From Thiohalocapsa sp964524185 (GTDB lineage Bacteria > Pseudomonadota > Gammaproteobacteria > Chromatiales > Chromatiaceae), in the NCBI GenBank assembly GCA_964524185.1, contig CAZGCI010000020.1, forward strand, positions 1 to 51,606: a stretch of 51,606 bases of DNA, given 5' to 3'. Numbering within the stretch: position 1 is the first letter of the stretch; each line of letters begins with the position of its first letter. Below, piece after piece: positions 17,272-26,178 of the stretch. The translations under genes and the position numbers were made by a program. The notes below the pieces were generated by a model. It worked only from the letters and a program-made list of their open reading frames with translations, had not been told where the DNA came from and ran no database searches.

Positions 17272-18256
17272 GGGCGTAGTCCTCTGCAGCGTGAATAGCC
17301 GCTGCCAGGGCGTCCGGCAGCGGCGCGATGACGATAACGGGGTCCGCGCCTTCGCGCGGGCGAAAGCGCAGTTCTGCGGCGTGCAGGAAGAGCCGAGTCA
17401 GCCCGAGGGTGCGCACGAGTGCCCGGTGCTCGGGACGGCCGTACTTCTCATCGCCCGCCACCGGCGCACCGATGCTCGCGGCGTGCACCCGGATCTGATG
17501 CGTTCGCCCCGTGTGCAGTTCCACGTCAACGAGCGTGATGCCGCCATAGGCCGCGACACGCCGGAAGATGGTGAGCGCAGGCTTACCAGAGACCGCATCC
17601 ACCTGCACCATCCGCTCGCCTCCCTGCAGCTGGTTCTTGGCCAAGGGTAAGTCAACACGCTGCACCGCGCCGGCAAGGGGCCCCAGCAACAGCGCCCGAT
17701 AGCGCTTGCCAACGGCGCCCTCGCGCAACTGGGCATGCAGAAACCTGAGCGTGCTGCGGCGCTTGGCGATGAGCAAACAGCCCGAGGTGTCGCGGTCGAG
17801 CCGATGGACCAACTCCAAGTCCTGCCCTGGGCGCAATGCTCGCAAGGCCTCGATCACACCGTGCGCAATGCCGCTGCCGCCGTGCACCGCGACGCCGGCG
17901 GGCTTATCCAGCACGAGCAAGCGCTCGTCTTCATACAGGATCCGCGCGCCCAGCTGCGCCGTGAGCCCAGCCGGCGGCGTGCCGGCGTCTGCCCGGTCCG
18001 CCGTGCGCACCGGCGGGATGCGCACGTCATCCCCGGCCTGCAGCCGCTGGTGTGGCTTCACGCGGCCCTTGTTGACGCGGACCTCACCGCGTCGCAGCAA
18101 GCGGTACACCAGGGAGCGCGGCACGCCCTTGAGCTGGGCCAAGAGGAAGTTGTCCACACGCTGGCCAGCGGCGGCGGCGGCGACGCGCAGGTGGCGCACG
18201 CCGTGACCGCTGTCCGGCGGCTGCCGAAGTGTGGGCTCGGCATGGGGATCGGTCAA
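17261..18256 (-). CDS. rluC: 23S rRNA pseudouridine synthase RluC
   Basis: 331 residues. Pseudouridine synthase of the RluA family with an N-terminal S4 RNA-binding domain (about 32-95). The catalytic Asp is D154 in HRLDRDTSGCLL, and HTGRTHQIRVH closes the active site. RluC modifies 23S rRNA positions 955, 2504 and 2580 in E. coli. The start is an uncommon TTG, supported by GAGG eight bases upstream; no in-frame ATG lies near. It is divergent from rne, the arrangement found in E. coli, which strengthens the RluC assignment over RluD. Confidence 0.92.
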   Translation of the reverse strand: MTDPHAEPTLRQPPDSGHGVRHLRVAAAAAGQRVDNFLLAQLKGVPRSLVYRLLRRGEVRVNKGRVKPHQRLQAGDDVRIPPVRTADRADAGTPPAGLTAQLGARILYEDERLLVLDKPAGVAVHGGSGIAHGVIEALRALRPGQDLELVHRLDRDTSGCLLIAKRRSTLRFLHAQLREGAVGKRYRALLLGPLAGAVQRVDLPLAKNQLQGGERMVQVDAVSGKPALTIFRRVAAYGGITLVDVELHTGRTHQIRVHAASIGAPVAGDEKYGRPEHRALVRTLGLTRLFLHAAELRFRPREGADPVIVIAPLPDALAAAIHAAEDYARAL

Positions 18257-18925
18257 TTGCTGAGCCTCGGAAACCTTGCTACTCTTAGGAACTTATGCCA
18301 ACCAAAAGGTCCCGGTTCTGCCCCTCAGCACAAGACGTGGGCAGTACGTGGCTCCGGGGATTGGTGAGGGCGGCGCGCCGCGAGAGCGTCTTGGACGCAT
18401 GATGAGGCGGGCACCCCTGGGACTCGCATGCGGACGGACGGCACAGTGGGGGCCGTTGCCGCTGGTCGTTGCCGACGGGAGCCATGCCTGAGCCGTGATA
18501 GCTGAGCCGTGATAGCTGAGCCGTGATGAGCCACCGGACCCAGCCTACATGCCCTTCACGCCGGCCCGCTAGGTTACACCGGCGGGCCCGCCGCGGCCCA
18601 CCGCCAATGCCGGCCGCGGCTCCGACACGGGCGTGCAGCCTTCGGCGGCGGGCGACGAGCACCAGAGATTCAGCGGGCACCGACGCCATCGGCGCCCGAA
18701 CCAGCGCCCCGGCCCCTCCCAGCCGGGCGCGCGAATTGAACACAGGCGCGTGCCCGACGCTTGCCTGGCCGCCAACCACGGACGCATCGTGCGCCGCGGC
18801 GGCCGCGAGCATCGGGCCCGTCGGCATGGGGAGCCGACTGCGAGCGGGACACCGGGCGCGGGCCGCACAGGCCAGCCCGGATGATGGCGTCACGCCGCGC
18901 GCCACGGCCAGAGCGCACAGACAAC
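18257..18925. other. Gene-less rluC-rne intergenic region, probable long rne leader
   Basis: 669 bases without a convincing gene. It must hold divergent promoters for rluC and rne; no box pair was clear enough to call. E. coli rne has a long structured 5' untranslated region used for autoregulation, and a leader of that kind is plausible here. Visible structure: a 14-base tandem repeat at 18490-18529 and GC-rich hairpins around 18580-18620. The small reading frames here have shadow-like composition. Confidence 0.6.
18490..18529 (+). repeat. 14-bp tandem repeat in the rne leader
   Basis: TGAGCCGTGATAGC occurs twice without change (18490-18503 and 18504-18517), followed by a third partial copy TGAGCCGTGATG (18518-18529). 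It lies about 400 bases upstream of the rne start. Confidence 0.85.
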
Positions 18926-21900
18926 ATGAAGAGAATGCTGATCAACGCAACGCAGCCAGAAGAGCTGCGCGTTGCGATCGTGGACGGACAGAAGCTATTC
19001 AATCTTGATATCGAAAGCCCCGGACGGGAGCAGAAAAAAGCCAACATCTACAAGGGCACCATCACCCGCGTGGAGCCGAGCCTGGAGGCGGCCTTCGTCG
19101 ACTACGGCTCCGAACGGCATGGCTTCCTGCCGCTGAAGGAGATTTCCCGCGCCTACTTCAGCCAGGAGCTGAAGCCCGGCACCAAGGCCAGTATCAAAGA
19201 GCTCATCAAGGAAGGCCGCGAAGTCGTCGTACAGATCGACAAGGAGGAGCGCGGCACCAAGGGTGCGGCGCTGACCACCTTCATCTCGCTCGCCGGCCGC
19301 TACCTGGTGCTGATGCCGAACAACCCCCGTGCCGGCGGCGTGTCTCGGCGCATTGACGGCAGCGACCGCTCCGAGCTGCGCGAGGCGCTGAGCCAGCTCG
19401 ATCTGCCCGAGGATATGGGGCTCATCGTGCGCACCGCCGGCGTCGGCAAGAACGCCGAGGAGCTGCAATGGGACCTCGATTACCTCCTGCAGCTTTGGGA
19501 TGCCATCAAGAGTTCCGGCGAGGGCCGTAAGGCGCCGTTCCTGATCTACCAGGAAAGCGACATCATTATCCGCAGCATCCGCGATCACCTGCGCGCCGAC
19601 ATTGGCGAGATCGTCATCGACAGCGCGGCGATGTACCGCCGCGCCGAGGAGTTTATCCAGCAGGTGATGCCCCACAATGAGAAGAAGCTGCGCCTTTATC
19701 AGGACGAGGTGCCGCTCTTCACGCGCTACCAGATCGAGAGCCAAATCGAGTCCGCCTTCCAGCGCGAGGTGCGCCTGCCTTCCGGCGGCGCGCTGGTCAT
19801 CGACCACACGGAGGCGCTCACGTCCATCGACATCAACTCCGCCCGCGCCACCAAAGGCGCAGACATCGAGGAGACCGCCCTCAACACCAATCTGGAGGCG
19901 GCGGATGAGATCGCCCGGCAGCTGCGGCTGCGGGACCTGGGCGGGCTGTTCGTCATCGACTTCATCGACATGACGCCCGCCAAACATCAGCGCGAGGTGG
20001 AGAACCGCCTGCGCGAGGCGCTGAAGCAGGACCGGGCGCGGGTGCAGGTAGCGCGTATCTCGCGCTTCGGCCTGCTGGAGATGTCCCGGCAGCGACTGCG
20101 CCCATCCCTAGGTGAGTCCAGCCAGCACGTGTGCCCGCGCTGCAAGGGTCAGGGCACGATCCGCGGCGTCGAGTCCCTGGCGTTGTCGGTGCTGCGCATC
20201 ATCGAAGAGGAGGCGATGAAGGAGAGCACCTCCCGCATCCTGGCGCAGTTGCCGGTGGACGTTGCCGCCTTTCTGTTGAACGAGAAGCGACGCAAGATTC
20301 TGGAGATCGAGCAGCGCCACGACGTGGGCGTGGTGCTGATCCCGAACAAGCATATGGAGACGCCGGACTACTCCATTGAGCGCGTCCGCGTCCAGGACAT
20401 GGAGCACCGCACCGAAGAGGAGCCGAGCTACAACCTCGCGAATATGCCCGAGCAGGCGCTGCCGGCCTTCGCCGACACGCGGGCGGATCTCAAGACCGAA
20501 GAGCCTGCGGTCAAGGGCGTCACGCCCGCCATGCCGGCACCGCAACGTCCGCGACCCGCGCAACCACCGCAGCCGCGGGCCGTCGAGACCGACGCCGACC
20601 TGGAGCGCTCACACCACGAGAGCATGCTGAAGAAGCTATGGGGCATGCTCTTCGCGCTGCCCACAGACGGCACCCACCCCGGCACAGGGAGCAGCGTCGG
20701 CGACGCGTCCCATGCACCACCGCCCGGACATGACACGCCGCGGCGCCGCGGCGACGAGGACCAGCGGCGCAAGCCCCGTCAGCACCGCGACGAGACCACA
20801 CCGCGGCGCAGCAGGCCAACGGCCGAGTCGGCGCCCGCGTCTGGGGCCGATGACACCAACGGCACCGAGCAGGGCGACGACGAGCAGGCGGGCCGCGGGC
20901 GCCGTAGCCAAACGGCCTCCGGCAGCGACGACGACGGACGCCAGCGCAGCTCACGCCGCAGCAGTCGGGGTGGACGCGGGCGACGCGGCGGCGCTCAGCG
21001 TGAGCAGACAGACGCCGAGAAGACCGAGAGCCCAGCGACTGGCTCTGCCAAGGCCGAGCACGCACCGGCGCAGGGCGAGCAAGCAGCAGAGCCCAAACGG
21101 CAGCCGAAGGCCAACGGCGGCGAGCAGCAGCCGGTGGAACAGCCTGTGCAAGGGCAGGCGCCCGATCAGGCGCCCGATCAGGGGCACGACCGAGGGCAGC
21201 AGGCGGCGACCCCCCAGGACCAGCAAGGCCAGCGGGGGCGCCAGGCCCTGATGGCCCGCAGCGCCACCCTGCCCATGACCGTTGCGGACGGCACGCACAC
21301 CGGCCAGTCGGCACCCGTCGCCGCCCAGGCCGACACCAACGCGGCCGCAGAGGGCACGGGCTCGCAGGCGGCTGGCGACGAGGACGGCGGCGCAGACCAG
21401 GCCGCCAGCCGCAGTCGCTCCAGCCGGCGCCGGCGCGGCGGCCGGCGCCGGCGCAGCAGCGCCCGCGACGCGGAAGGTCAAGGCACGGACAGTCAGGGGC
21501 CGGACCGACAGGGGGCCGATGCCGCAGCACCGGGCGACGATGGCGCACAAGCGGGTGTGGGCGACGGGGGTGTGGGCCAGCGCGCACCGGACAAGGCACC
21601 CGCCGCCGCGGCGACACCGACGGCCGCAGCCGACGGCGTCACAGTCGGCGCGCCTGAGGCGGCGCTTGGGCCGCAGTCCAACGCAGCCCCCACAGCGCCG
21701 ATGTGGGTGGAGGACAACGGCGCCGACCCACAGCCTGCGCCGGCCGACGCCAACGCCGACACGCCGACTCCAGCCCGACATCGGCCGGAGGCGTCGAGCG
21801 ACGCCCAACGGATGCCAGATGCCCCAGGCGATCACAGCAGCGCGCCGGCGGCCGCGTCCAGTCCAGTAGCCCCCATAGCCCCCAATCCAATCGTCCCCAG

Positions 21901-22141
21901 TCCAGTCGTCCGCAGTCCAGCAGCCTCCAACGGATCAGACGCCAGTCCGGCCAGCCCCTCTGCGGCCAGCCCCACCCCGGCTAGCCCTGCCTCGACGGAC
22001 CCGGCCGCCGCAGTCCCAGTCACCCAGCCGCCCACAGAGACCGCGCCACTGCCCGAGGCTCCGCATCTGGCCCCGCCCCCGCACGAGGACACGCCACGGA
22101 CCGGCCCAGTGACCGGCGGCGGACAAACGGGCTCGGGTTAA
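18926..22141 (+). CDS. rne: Ribonuclease E
   Basis: 1071 residues. Essential endoribonuclease for mRNA decay and rRNA/tRNA maturation, and scaffold of the degradosome at the inner membrane. The start MKRMLINATQPEELRVA is that of the family. The catalytic half includes the S1 domain (about 36-120), the DNase I-like site with D302 and D345 (matching D303 and D346 of E. coli), and the zinc-link CPRCKGQG with C403 and C406. From about 540 on the protein is low-complexity, rich in Ala, Pro, Gln, Gly and Arg, with Arg-rich clusters (SRRSSRGGRGRRGG; SRSSRRRRGGRRRR) suited to RNA binding. The stop TAA is formed by a TA dinucleotide plus the first base of a TIR element, so the original C-terminus may have been longer. 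Confidence 0.97.
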   Translation: MKRMLINATQPEELRVAIVDGQKLFNLDIESPGREQKKANIYKGTITRVEPSLEAAFVDYGSERHGFLPLKEISRAYFSQELKPGTKASIKELIKEGREVVVQIDKEERGTKGAALTTFISLAGRYLVLMPNNPRAGGVSRRIDGSDRSELREALSQLDLPEDMGLIVRTAGVGKNAEELQWDLDYLLQLWDAIKSSGEGRKAPFLIYQESDIIIRSIRDHLRADIGEIVIDSAAMYRRAEEFIQQVMPHNEKKLRLYQDEVPLFTRYQIESQIESAFQREVRLPSGGALVIDHTEALTSIDINSARATKGADIEETALNTNLEAADEIARQLRLRDLGGLFVIDFIDMTPAKHQREVENRLREALKQDRARVQVARISRFGLLEMSRQRLRPSLGESSQHVCPRCKGQGTIRGVESLALSVLRIIEEEAMKESTSRILAQLPVDVAAFLLNEKRRKILEIEQRHDVGVVLIPNKHMETPDYSIERVRVQDMEHRTEEEPSYNLANMPEQALPAFADTRADLKTEEPAVKGVTPAMPAPQRPRPAQPPQPRAVETDADLERSHHESMLKKLWGMLFALPTDGTHPGTGSSVGDASHAPPPGHDTPRRRGDEDQRRKPRQHRDETTPRRSRPTAESAPASGADDTNGTEQGDDEQAGRGRRSQTASGSDDDGRQRSSRRSSRGGRGRRGGAQREQTDAEKTESPATGSAKAEHAPAQGEQAAEPKRQPKANGGEQQPVEQPVQGQAPDQAPDQGHDRGQQAATPQDQQGQRGRQALMARSATLPMTVADGTHTGQSAPVAAQADTNAAAEGTGSQAAGDEDGGADQAASRSRSSRRRRGGRRRRSSARDAEGQGTDSQGPDRQGADAAAPGDDGAQAGVGDGGVGQRAPDKAPAAAATPTAAADGVTVGAPEAALGPQSNAAPTAPMWVEDNGADPQPAPADANADTPTPARHRPEASSDAQRMPDAPGDHSSAPAAASSPVAPIAPNPIVPSPVVRSPAASNGSDASPASPSAASPTPASPASTDPAAAVPVTQPPTETAPLPEAPHLAPPPHEDTPRTGPVTGGGQTGSG

Positions 22142-22240
22142 GGCGATTGCCGGAAACTTTGATACCAGATGACGGCGGCCGGCAGACGAAGGCGGGCGTC
22201 AAGACAAGTCGGATGGTCTGAAAGTTGACAGAAATCGCCT
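22141..22240 (+). repeat. TIR element (MITE-like), copy 1, 100 bp
   Basis: Bounded by AGGCGATTGCCGGAAACTTT (end A) and the complement of AGGCGATTTCTGTCAACTTT (end B), an imperfect terminal inverted repeat. TA dinucleotides flank both sides (22139-22140, 22241-22242), as expected for insertion into TA. Its inverted sequence matches 40602-40773 over the whole length, apart from a 72-base segment missing here. The first base completes the rne stop codon. It has no coding capacity. Confidence 0.8.
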
Positions 22241-22286
22241 TAGTGACCGTTCAGAAACAACATGAACATGGCCGCAGACGGAAACG

Positions 22287-22373
22287 AACTACGAAAAGCG
22301 CGAAATACGCGAAAGTCACCTGGATCTCGCGTGCATCTCCGGAAGTTTCGCGCTTTTCGCGTGTTTCGTAGTT
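22287..22373. repeat. Dispersed repeat family 2, copy d (hairpin form)
   Basis: The left arm AACTACGAAAAGCGCGAAAT (22287-22306), extended by ACGCGAAAGT, is complementary to the right arm ending TTCGCGTGTTTCGTAGTT (to 22373). The loop is about 27 bases. The same arms, with a longer middle, occur at 25901-26046. It lies between the TIR element and the sulfotransferase operon. Confidence 0.75.
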
Positions 22374-22524
22374 AAGAGAAGAAGGACCGCTTGTTGTTGA
22401 ATCGTTGCTGAGCATCGCACTGAGGCGGGCCGAGCCAGGCTGCGATGGGGCGTAGCGCCAACCCGACGAGCCCAACGGCATTTCGGTTTGCGCAGCGGCT
22501 GCGGTACCATGCCGGGCCGAGACA

Positions 22525-22542
22525 CCGGTGCCTAGGTACCGG
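22525..22542. promoter_or_regulatory. 18-bp near-palindrome upstream of the sulfotransferase operon
   Basis: CCGGTGCCTAGGTACCGG reads almost identically on both strands, with one mismatched pair. It ends 41 bases before the proposed ATG at 22584, a position suited to an operator. No regulator can be named. Confidence 0.3.
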
Positions 22543-22583
22543 CGATCACGGACTTGGAGCCAAGCCCAACCGCGCCCTAGCCG

Positions 22584-23846
22584 ATGCTACAGCTGTTCCT
22601 CATCAGCACCATGCGCTTCCTCGGCATCGGGGTCGCGGCCTTGTTTCGCCCGCCGGACGGGGTGAGCCGGGTCCGCGTGCGCCGCGTCCTGGTGATGCTC
22701 GGCTTTCTGCCCGTCTTCGCGGTGGTGCAAGGGTTGCACTGGCTCGGCTTCCTGCTCGACGCGCTCTTCTTCCGCGGCTACCGCCGGGTCAGCATCCGCG
22801 CACCCCTGTTCGTCCTGGGGGTGCCGCGCAGTGGCACCACCAACCTCCACGCAGTACTCGCTAAGGACCCGCAGTTCACGACCTTCTCCACCTGGGAGTG
22901 CTTGTTCGCGCCATCGGTGTCGCAGCGGCTCTTTTGGCGTGGACTCGGTCGCCTCGACGCCCGTGTGGGAGCACCCCTGAGGCGGCTGCTGGGCGTGGTG
23001 GAGCGGCGCTTCTTCGCGTCCCTGGACGACGTGCACGCAATGAGCCTGGACACACCGGAGGAGGACTACTTTGCGCTGATGCCGGTGCTGAGCTGTTTCA
23101 TTCTCGCCCTGCCCTTCCCGCACGCCACGCACCTCTGGCGCATGGGCACCTTCGATCGCGACATGCCAGCCGCCGAGCGGCAGCGACTGCTGCGCTTCTA
23201 TGCCGATGCCCTGCGCCGTCACCTCTATGTCCACGGGGAGCACAAGCGACTGCTGTCCAAAAACGCGGCCTTCGCCGGCATGGCCAATAGCCTGGCGGAG
23301 CAGTTTCCCGATGCCCGCTTTCTGGTCTGCCTGCGGGACCCGATGGAAACGGTACCCTCCCAGCTCAGCTCCATCCGCGCCGGCCTCGGCTTTTTCGGAG
23401 TGCCCCCGCATAGTGCCCCACTCCGGGAGCGTTTCATCGCACAATTGGCCTTCTACTACGACAATCTCCGCCACCTGGCCGAGGCCCAGGCCCCGGAGCG
23501 CACGGTCACCAAAACCCTGCCGGAACTGAAGGCAGATCTTGCGGGGGCCCTGCGCGACACCTACCACCGACTCGGTCTGCCCCTCGCGCCGGCCTTCAAC
23601 GCAACACTCGAGCACGCGGCGGCACCGGCGCGGACCTATCGCAGCGGCCATCGCTATGATCTCGCGGAGCTCGGGCTGGATGCAGATGCCATCGCCGAGC
23701 GCTTCGCCGATGCCTACCGGCAGCCCGCCGGCGTGGCCGACGTCGCTGCGCAAAACCACGCGCCGGCGCACGAGCTGCGCGCGGTGACGCCAAGCTCCGT
23801 GGGCACCCCCGCCGCCGGGGCGGTGACGAGCCTCTCGCAATGCTGA
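22584..23846 (+). CDS. Membrane-associated sulfotransferase family protein
   Basis: 420 residues. PAPS-dependent sulfotransferase fold: the 5'-phosphosulfate loop is GVPRSGTTNLHAVL (about 79-92) and the 3'-phosphate motif is RFLVCLRDPMETVPSQL (about 244-260). A hydrophobic segment (about 35-64) before the fold suggests anchoring to the inner membrane. Related proteins (Sulfotransfer_3 type) sulfate carbohydrate or lipid acceptors; the acceptor here is unknown. It heads a three-gene operon with a glycosyltransferase and a polysaccharide deacetylase, and overlaps the next gene by seven bases. The ATG at 22584 has no clear ribosome-binding site; M10 is an alternative start. Confidence 0.85.
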   Translation: MLQLFLISTMRFLGIGVAALFRPPDGVSRVRVRRVLVMLGFLPVFAVVQGLHWLGFLLDALFFRGYRRVSIRAPLFVLGVPRSGTTNLHAVLAKDPQFTTFSTWECLFAPSVSQRLFWRGLGRLDARVGAPLRRLLGVVERRFFASLDDVHAMSLDTPEEDYFALMPVLSCFILALPFPHATHLWRMGTFDRDMPAAERQRLLRFYADALRRHLYVHGEHKRLLSKNAAFAGMANSLAEQFPDARFLVCLRDPMETVPSQLSSIRAGLGFFGVPPHSAPLRERFIAQLAFYYDNLRHLAEAQAPERTVTKTLPELKADLAGALRDTYHRLGLPLAPAFNATLEHAAAPARTYRSGHRYDLAELGLDADAIAERFADAYRQPAGVADVAAQNHAPAHELRAVTPSSVGTPAAGAVTSLSQC

Positions 23847-25021
23847 GCCCACACCAGGACAGCAACGCCCTCTCAGGCTCAGCCGATGCGGCCGCCGGCG
23901 CACTCGCGGGTACTGGGCTGCGCATCGCCATCGTCTCGGACGCGGCAGCGGAGCGTAACGGCGTCGGTGCCTACTATCGCGACCTCGCCGAACACCTGAA
24001 AGCCGCCGGCGCTCGGGTGGATCTGATCTCCCCGCGCTTTCGTGCGGGCCACTGGTACGGTGGCTTGCCCCTGCCGCTGCCGGGCGATCCCACCCAGCGG
24101 TTCGTACTGCCATCGCTGCCGCTGGTGATGCGCCGCATGGCGCGGCTGCGTCCGGATGTGGTCATCGTGCCCACGCCAGGCCCCTTCGGCATGCTCGGCA
24201 TGGTGCTAGCCAAGCGCTGGCATGCACGGCTGGTGGTGGGCTTCCATACCCACTTCGAGCGGCTCGCGGAGCTGAACGACGACTGGCTCGCCCGCGGCCG
24301 CGTCGCCCAGGCCTATCTCAACACCTGTAACCGCGCGCTATTCCGGGAAGGCGCGCTGGTGCTGGCGAACTCCGAGGAGATGCTCGACATCGCCCGCAGC
24401 ATCGGCGCCAAGCGGGTCGGGCTCATGGGCACGCCCATTCCCAAGGCCTTTCTCGATACACCGCCGCAGCCGCTGCGCCCAGGCGTGCAGCGGGTGCTCT
24501 TCGCCGGCCGACTCGCACCGGAGAAGAACCTCGGGGCCGTCGTGGACGCCGCCGCCGCCCTTCCCGGTATGGCGTTTCAGGTGGCCGGCGACGGGCCGCT
24601 GCGGCAATGGCTATTGGAGCGGGCCGAGCGTCTGCCGAATCTCGAGTACGTCGGCTGGGTCAAGCGGCAGCAGATTCTGCCCCTCATCGATGCGGCGGAT
24701 GCACTGGTACTGCCCTCCACGGTGGAGTCCTTCGGCACCATCGCGCTAGAGGCCATGGCCCGAGCGCGACTGGTGGTGGTGTCCTCGGAGTGCGGCATTC
24801 TGAGCTGGGCGACCCTGAGCCGAGGCCTGTTCCAGATCCACACCAACGAAACGCTCAGCGAGACCCTGGCGCGGATCCAGGCCCTGGACCACGCCATCCT
24901 GGAGCGCAAGGCGGGCATCGCCCGGGAGGGCGCCCTGGAGCTCAACGAGCGCAACCTCCGCCACTGGCTGCGGGTGCTCCGTGACGAGGACGCAGGTGGT
25001 GCCGACGATGTCTCGGTCTGA
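23840..25021 (+). CDS. Glycosyltransferase, GT4-like (GT-B fold)
   Basis: 393 residues. The N-terminal Rossmann domain begins at RIAIVSDAAAERNGVGAYYRDLAEHL (glycine-rich acceptor-side motif). The C-terminal nucleotide-sugar domain has VLFAGRLAPEKNL and the E-x7-E motif in ESFGTIALE (about 296-304). Retaining GT4 enzymes transfer sugars from NDP-sugars to lipids, sugars or small molecules. Sugar and acceptor cannot be inferred. It overlaps the sulfotransferase gene by seven bases and the deacetylase by 14, so the three are produced together. This suggests a sulfated, trimmed glycan or glycolipid. Confidence 0.9.
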   Translation: MLSPHQDSNALSGSADAAAGALAGTGLRIAIVSDAAAERNGVGAYYRDLAEHLKAAGARVDLISPRFRAGHWYGGLPLPLPGDPTQRFVLPSLPLVMRRMARLRPDVVIVPTPGPFGMLGMVLAKRWHARLVVGFHTHFERLAELNDDWLARGRVAQAYLNTCNRALFREGALVLANSEEMLDIARSIGAKRVGLMGTPIPKAFLDTPPQPLRPGVQRVLFAGRLAPEKNLGAVVDAAAALPGMAFQVAGDGPLRQWLLERAERLPNLEYVGWVKRQQILPLIDAADALVLPSTVESFGTIALEAMARARLVVVSSECGILSWATLSRGLFQIHTNETLSETLARIQALDHAILERKAGIAREGALELNERNLRHWLRVLRDEDAGGADDVSV

Positions 25022-25850
25022 GCCGCAGCACGCCCCGCAAGCACCTCCCGCTCACCGACTGGCTCAGGTCGCGGCGCCGACGGCACTGGTGTCGGTGCAC
25101 GATCTGATGCCAGCCACCATGCCGGCCGTGCGCCGCACCTTGGCGCTGCTGGCTCAGCATGACGTGCAGCCGGTGACGCTGTTGGTGGTGCCAGGGGCCG
25201 GTTGGGACGAGCCTGGCGTTGAGGAGCTCCGTGCGCTGCAGCGCACGGGCTATGTGCTCGCAGGCCATGGCTGGCGCCACCACGCCCCGCAGATCCGGGG
25301 TCTCCGACACCGCCTGCACAGCCTGTTTCTTTCCCGCAACGTCGCCGAGCACTTGGCGCTGGATGCCGACGGCATCCTGGCATTGATGCGCCGTTGCCGC
25401 GACTGGTTCGAACAGCAGGATCTGGCACCGCCAGACGTCTATGTCCCGCCCGCGTGGGCGTTGGGGTCCGTGACCCCGAGCGCACTGCGCAGGGCCGCGC
25501 TGTTTCGGCAGGTCGAGGTGTTCGACGGCGTGCTGGACACGACAACCGGGAGGTTGACGCGTGTGCCCGTGCTCGGCTACGAGGCGGACAGCCCCGTGCG
25601 CGTGCCCGTGCTGCGGCTGTGGAACGCGCTCGGGCGTTGGCGGGCGGCCCGAGCCGGTTGTGTGCGCATCGGCATCCACCCGGGCGACAGCGACCATCCG
25701 CTGCGCACCGACCTGGTGGCAGACCTCAAGCGCTACCGGTGCTTCGCAGACTATGCGGCTCTGCTCGACGCGACGGCTCCCACGTCAGCCCACACGGATG
25801 CGGCGGCTGCGAACCGACACCCCGTCGCCACCGGCGAAGGCGGTTGGTAG
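25008..25850 (+). CDS. Polysaccharide deacetylase-like protein (DUF2334 type)
   Basis: 280 residues from the ATG at 25008, with AGGTGG ten bases upstream; an in-frame GTG at 24981 is possible. Features of the NodB-like fold are visible: the VSVHDLMPAT segment with D32, AGHGWRHHA with H87, H91 and H92, and the conserved VPPAWAL loop. This resembles DUF2334 deacetylases acting on N- or O-acetylated sugars. No signal peptide is evident, so it probably acts in the cytoplasm on a lipid-linked or soluble intermediate made by the partner glycosyltransferase. A family 2 repeat begins five bases after the stop. Confidence 0.82.
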   Translation: MSRSEPQHAPQAPPAHRLAQVAAPTALVSVHDLMPATMPAVRRTLALLAQHDVQPVTLLVVPGAGWDEPGVEELRALQRTGYVLAGHGWRHHAPQIRGLRHRLHSLFLSRNVAEHLALDADGILALMRRCRDWFEQQDLAPPDVYVPPAWALGSVTPSALRRAALFRQVEVFDGVLDTTTGRLTRVPVLGYEADSPVRVPVLRLWNALGRWRAARAGCVRIGIHPGDSDHPLRTDLVADLKRYRCFADYAALLDATAPTSAHTDAAAANRHPVATGEGGW

Positions 25851-25854
25851 GCGG

Positions 25855-26046
25855 GAACGGTGCGCAAGCTGGCGGTCGCGCACCCTACGGCGGCTTATTG
25901 AAACTACGAAATACGCGAAATACGCGAAAGTCGCTGGTTGATGAGCCCTTCCTGCCCGATCTTTGGGTCGCGGCCAACGTAGATTCGAAGGCTCTGATCG
26001 TTGAACAGGATTTTCGTGGGCATCCCTTTCGCGTGTTTCGTAGTGT
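25855..26046 (+). repeat. Dispersed repeat family 2, copy b (most complete)
   Basis: The first 77 bases match 11045-11121 at 72 of 77 positions. The part from about 25940 matches 15354-15470. The outer arms, ACTACGAAATACGCGAAATA (from 25903) and TTTCGCGTGTTTCGTAGT (ending at 26044), are inverted relative to each other, as in 22287-22373. The element accounts for most of the 328-base gap between the deacetylase and the phosphatase gene. No gene is seen in the remaining 130 bases. Confidence 0.78.
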
Positions 26047-26178
26047 CTTATCGCCCCGAAATGCCAACGTCGAACAACAGCGTGCATGGGCGAGGCGTTG
26101 TAACGACGCTAGGTGCCCCGCGGGGCGTGCCCCAGTTTTAGGGTGACGGGGCAATCTGTTCGCGTGCGACGCTCCGCA

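Noticed and set aside
20520..21617. 365-codon Arg/Pro-rich frame antisense to the rne C-terminal region
   Set aside because: A shadow of the low-complexity rne tail; no start signal and no recognisable domain.
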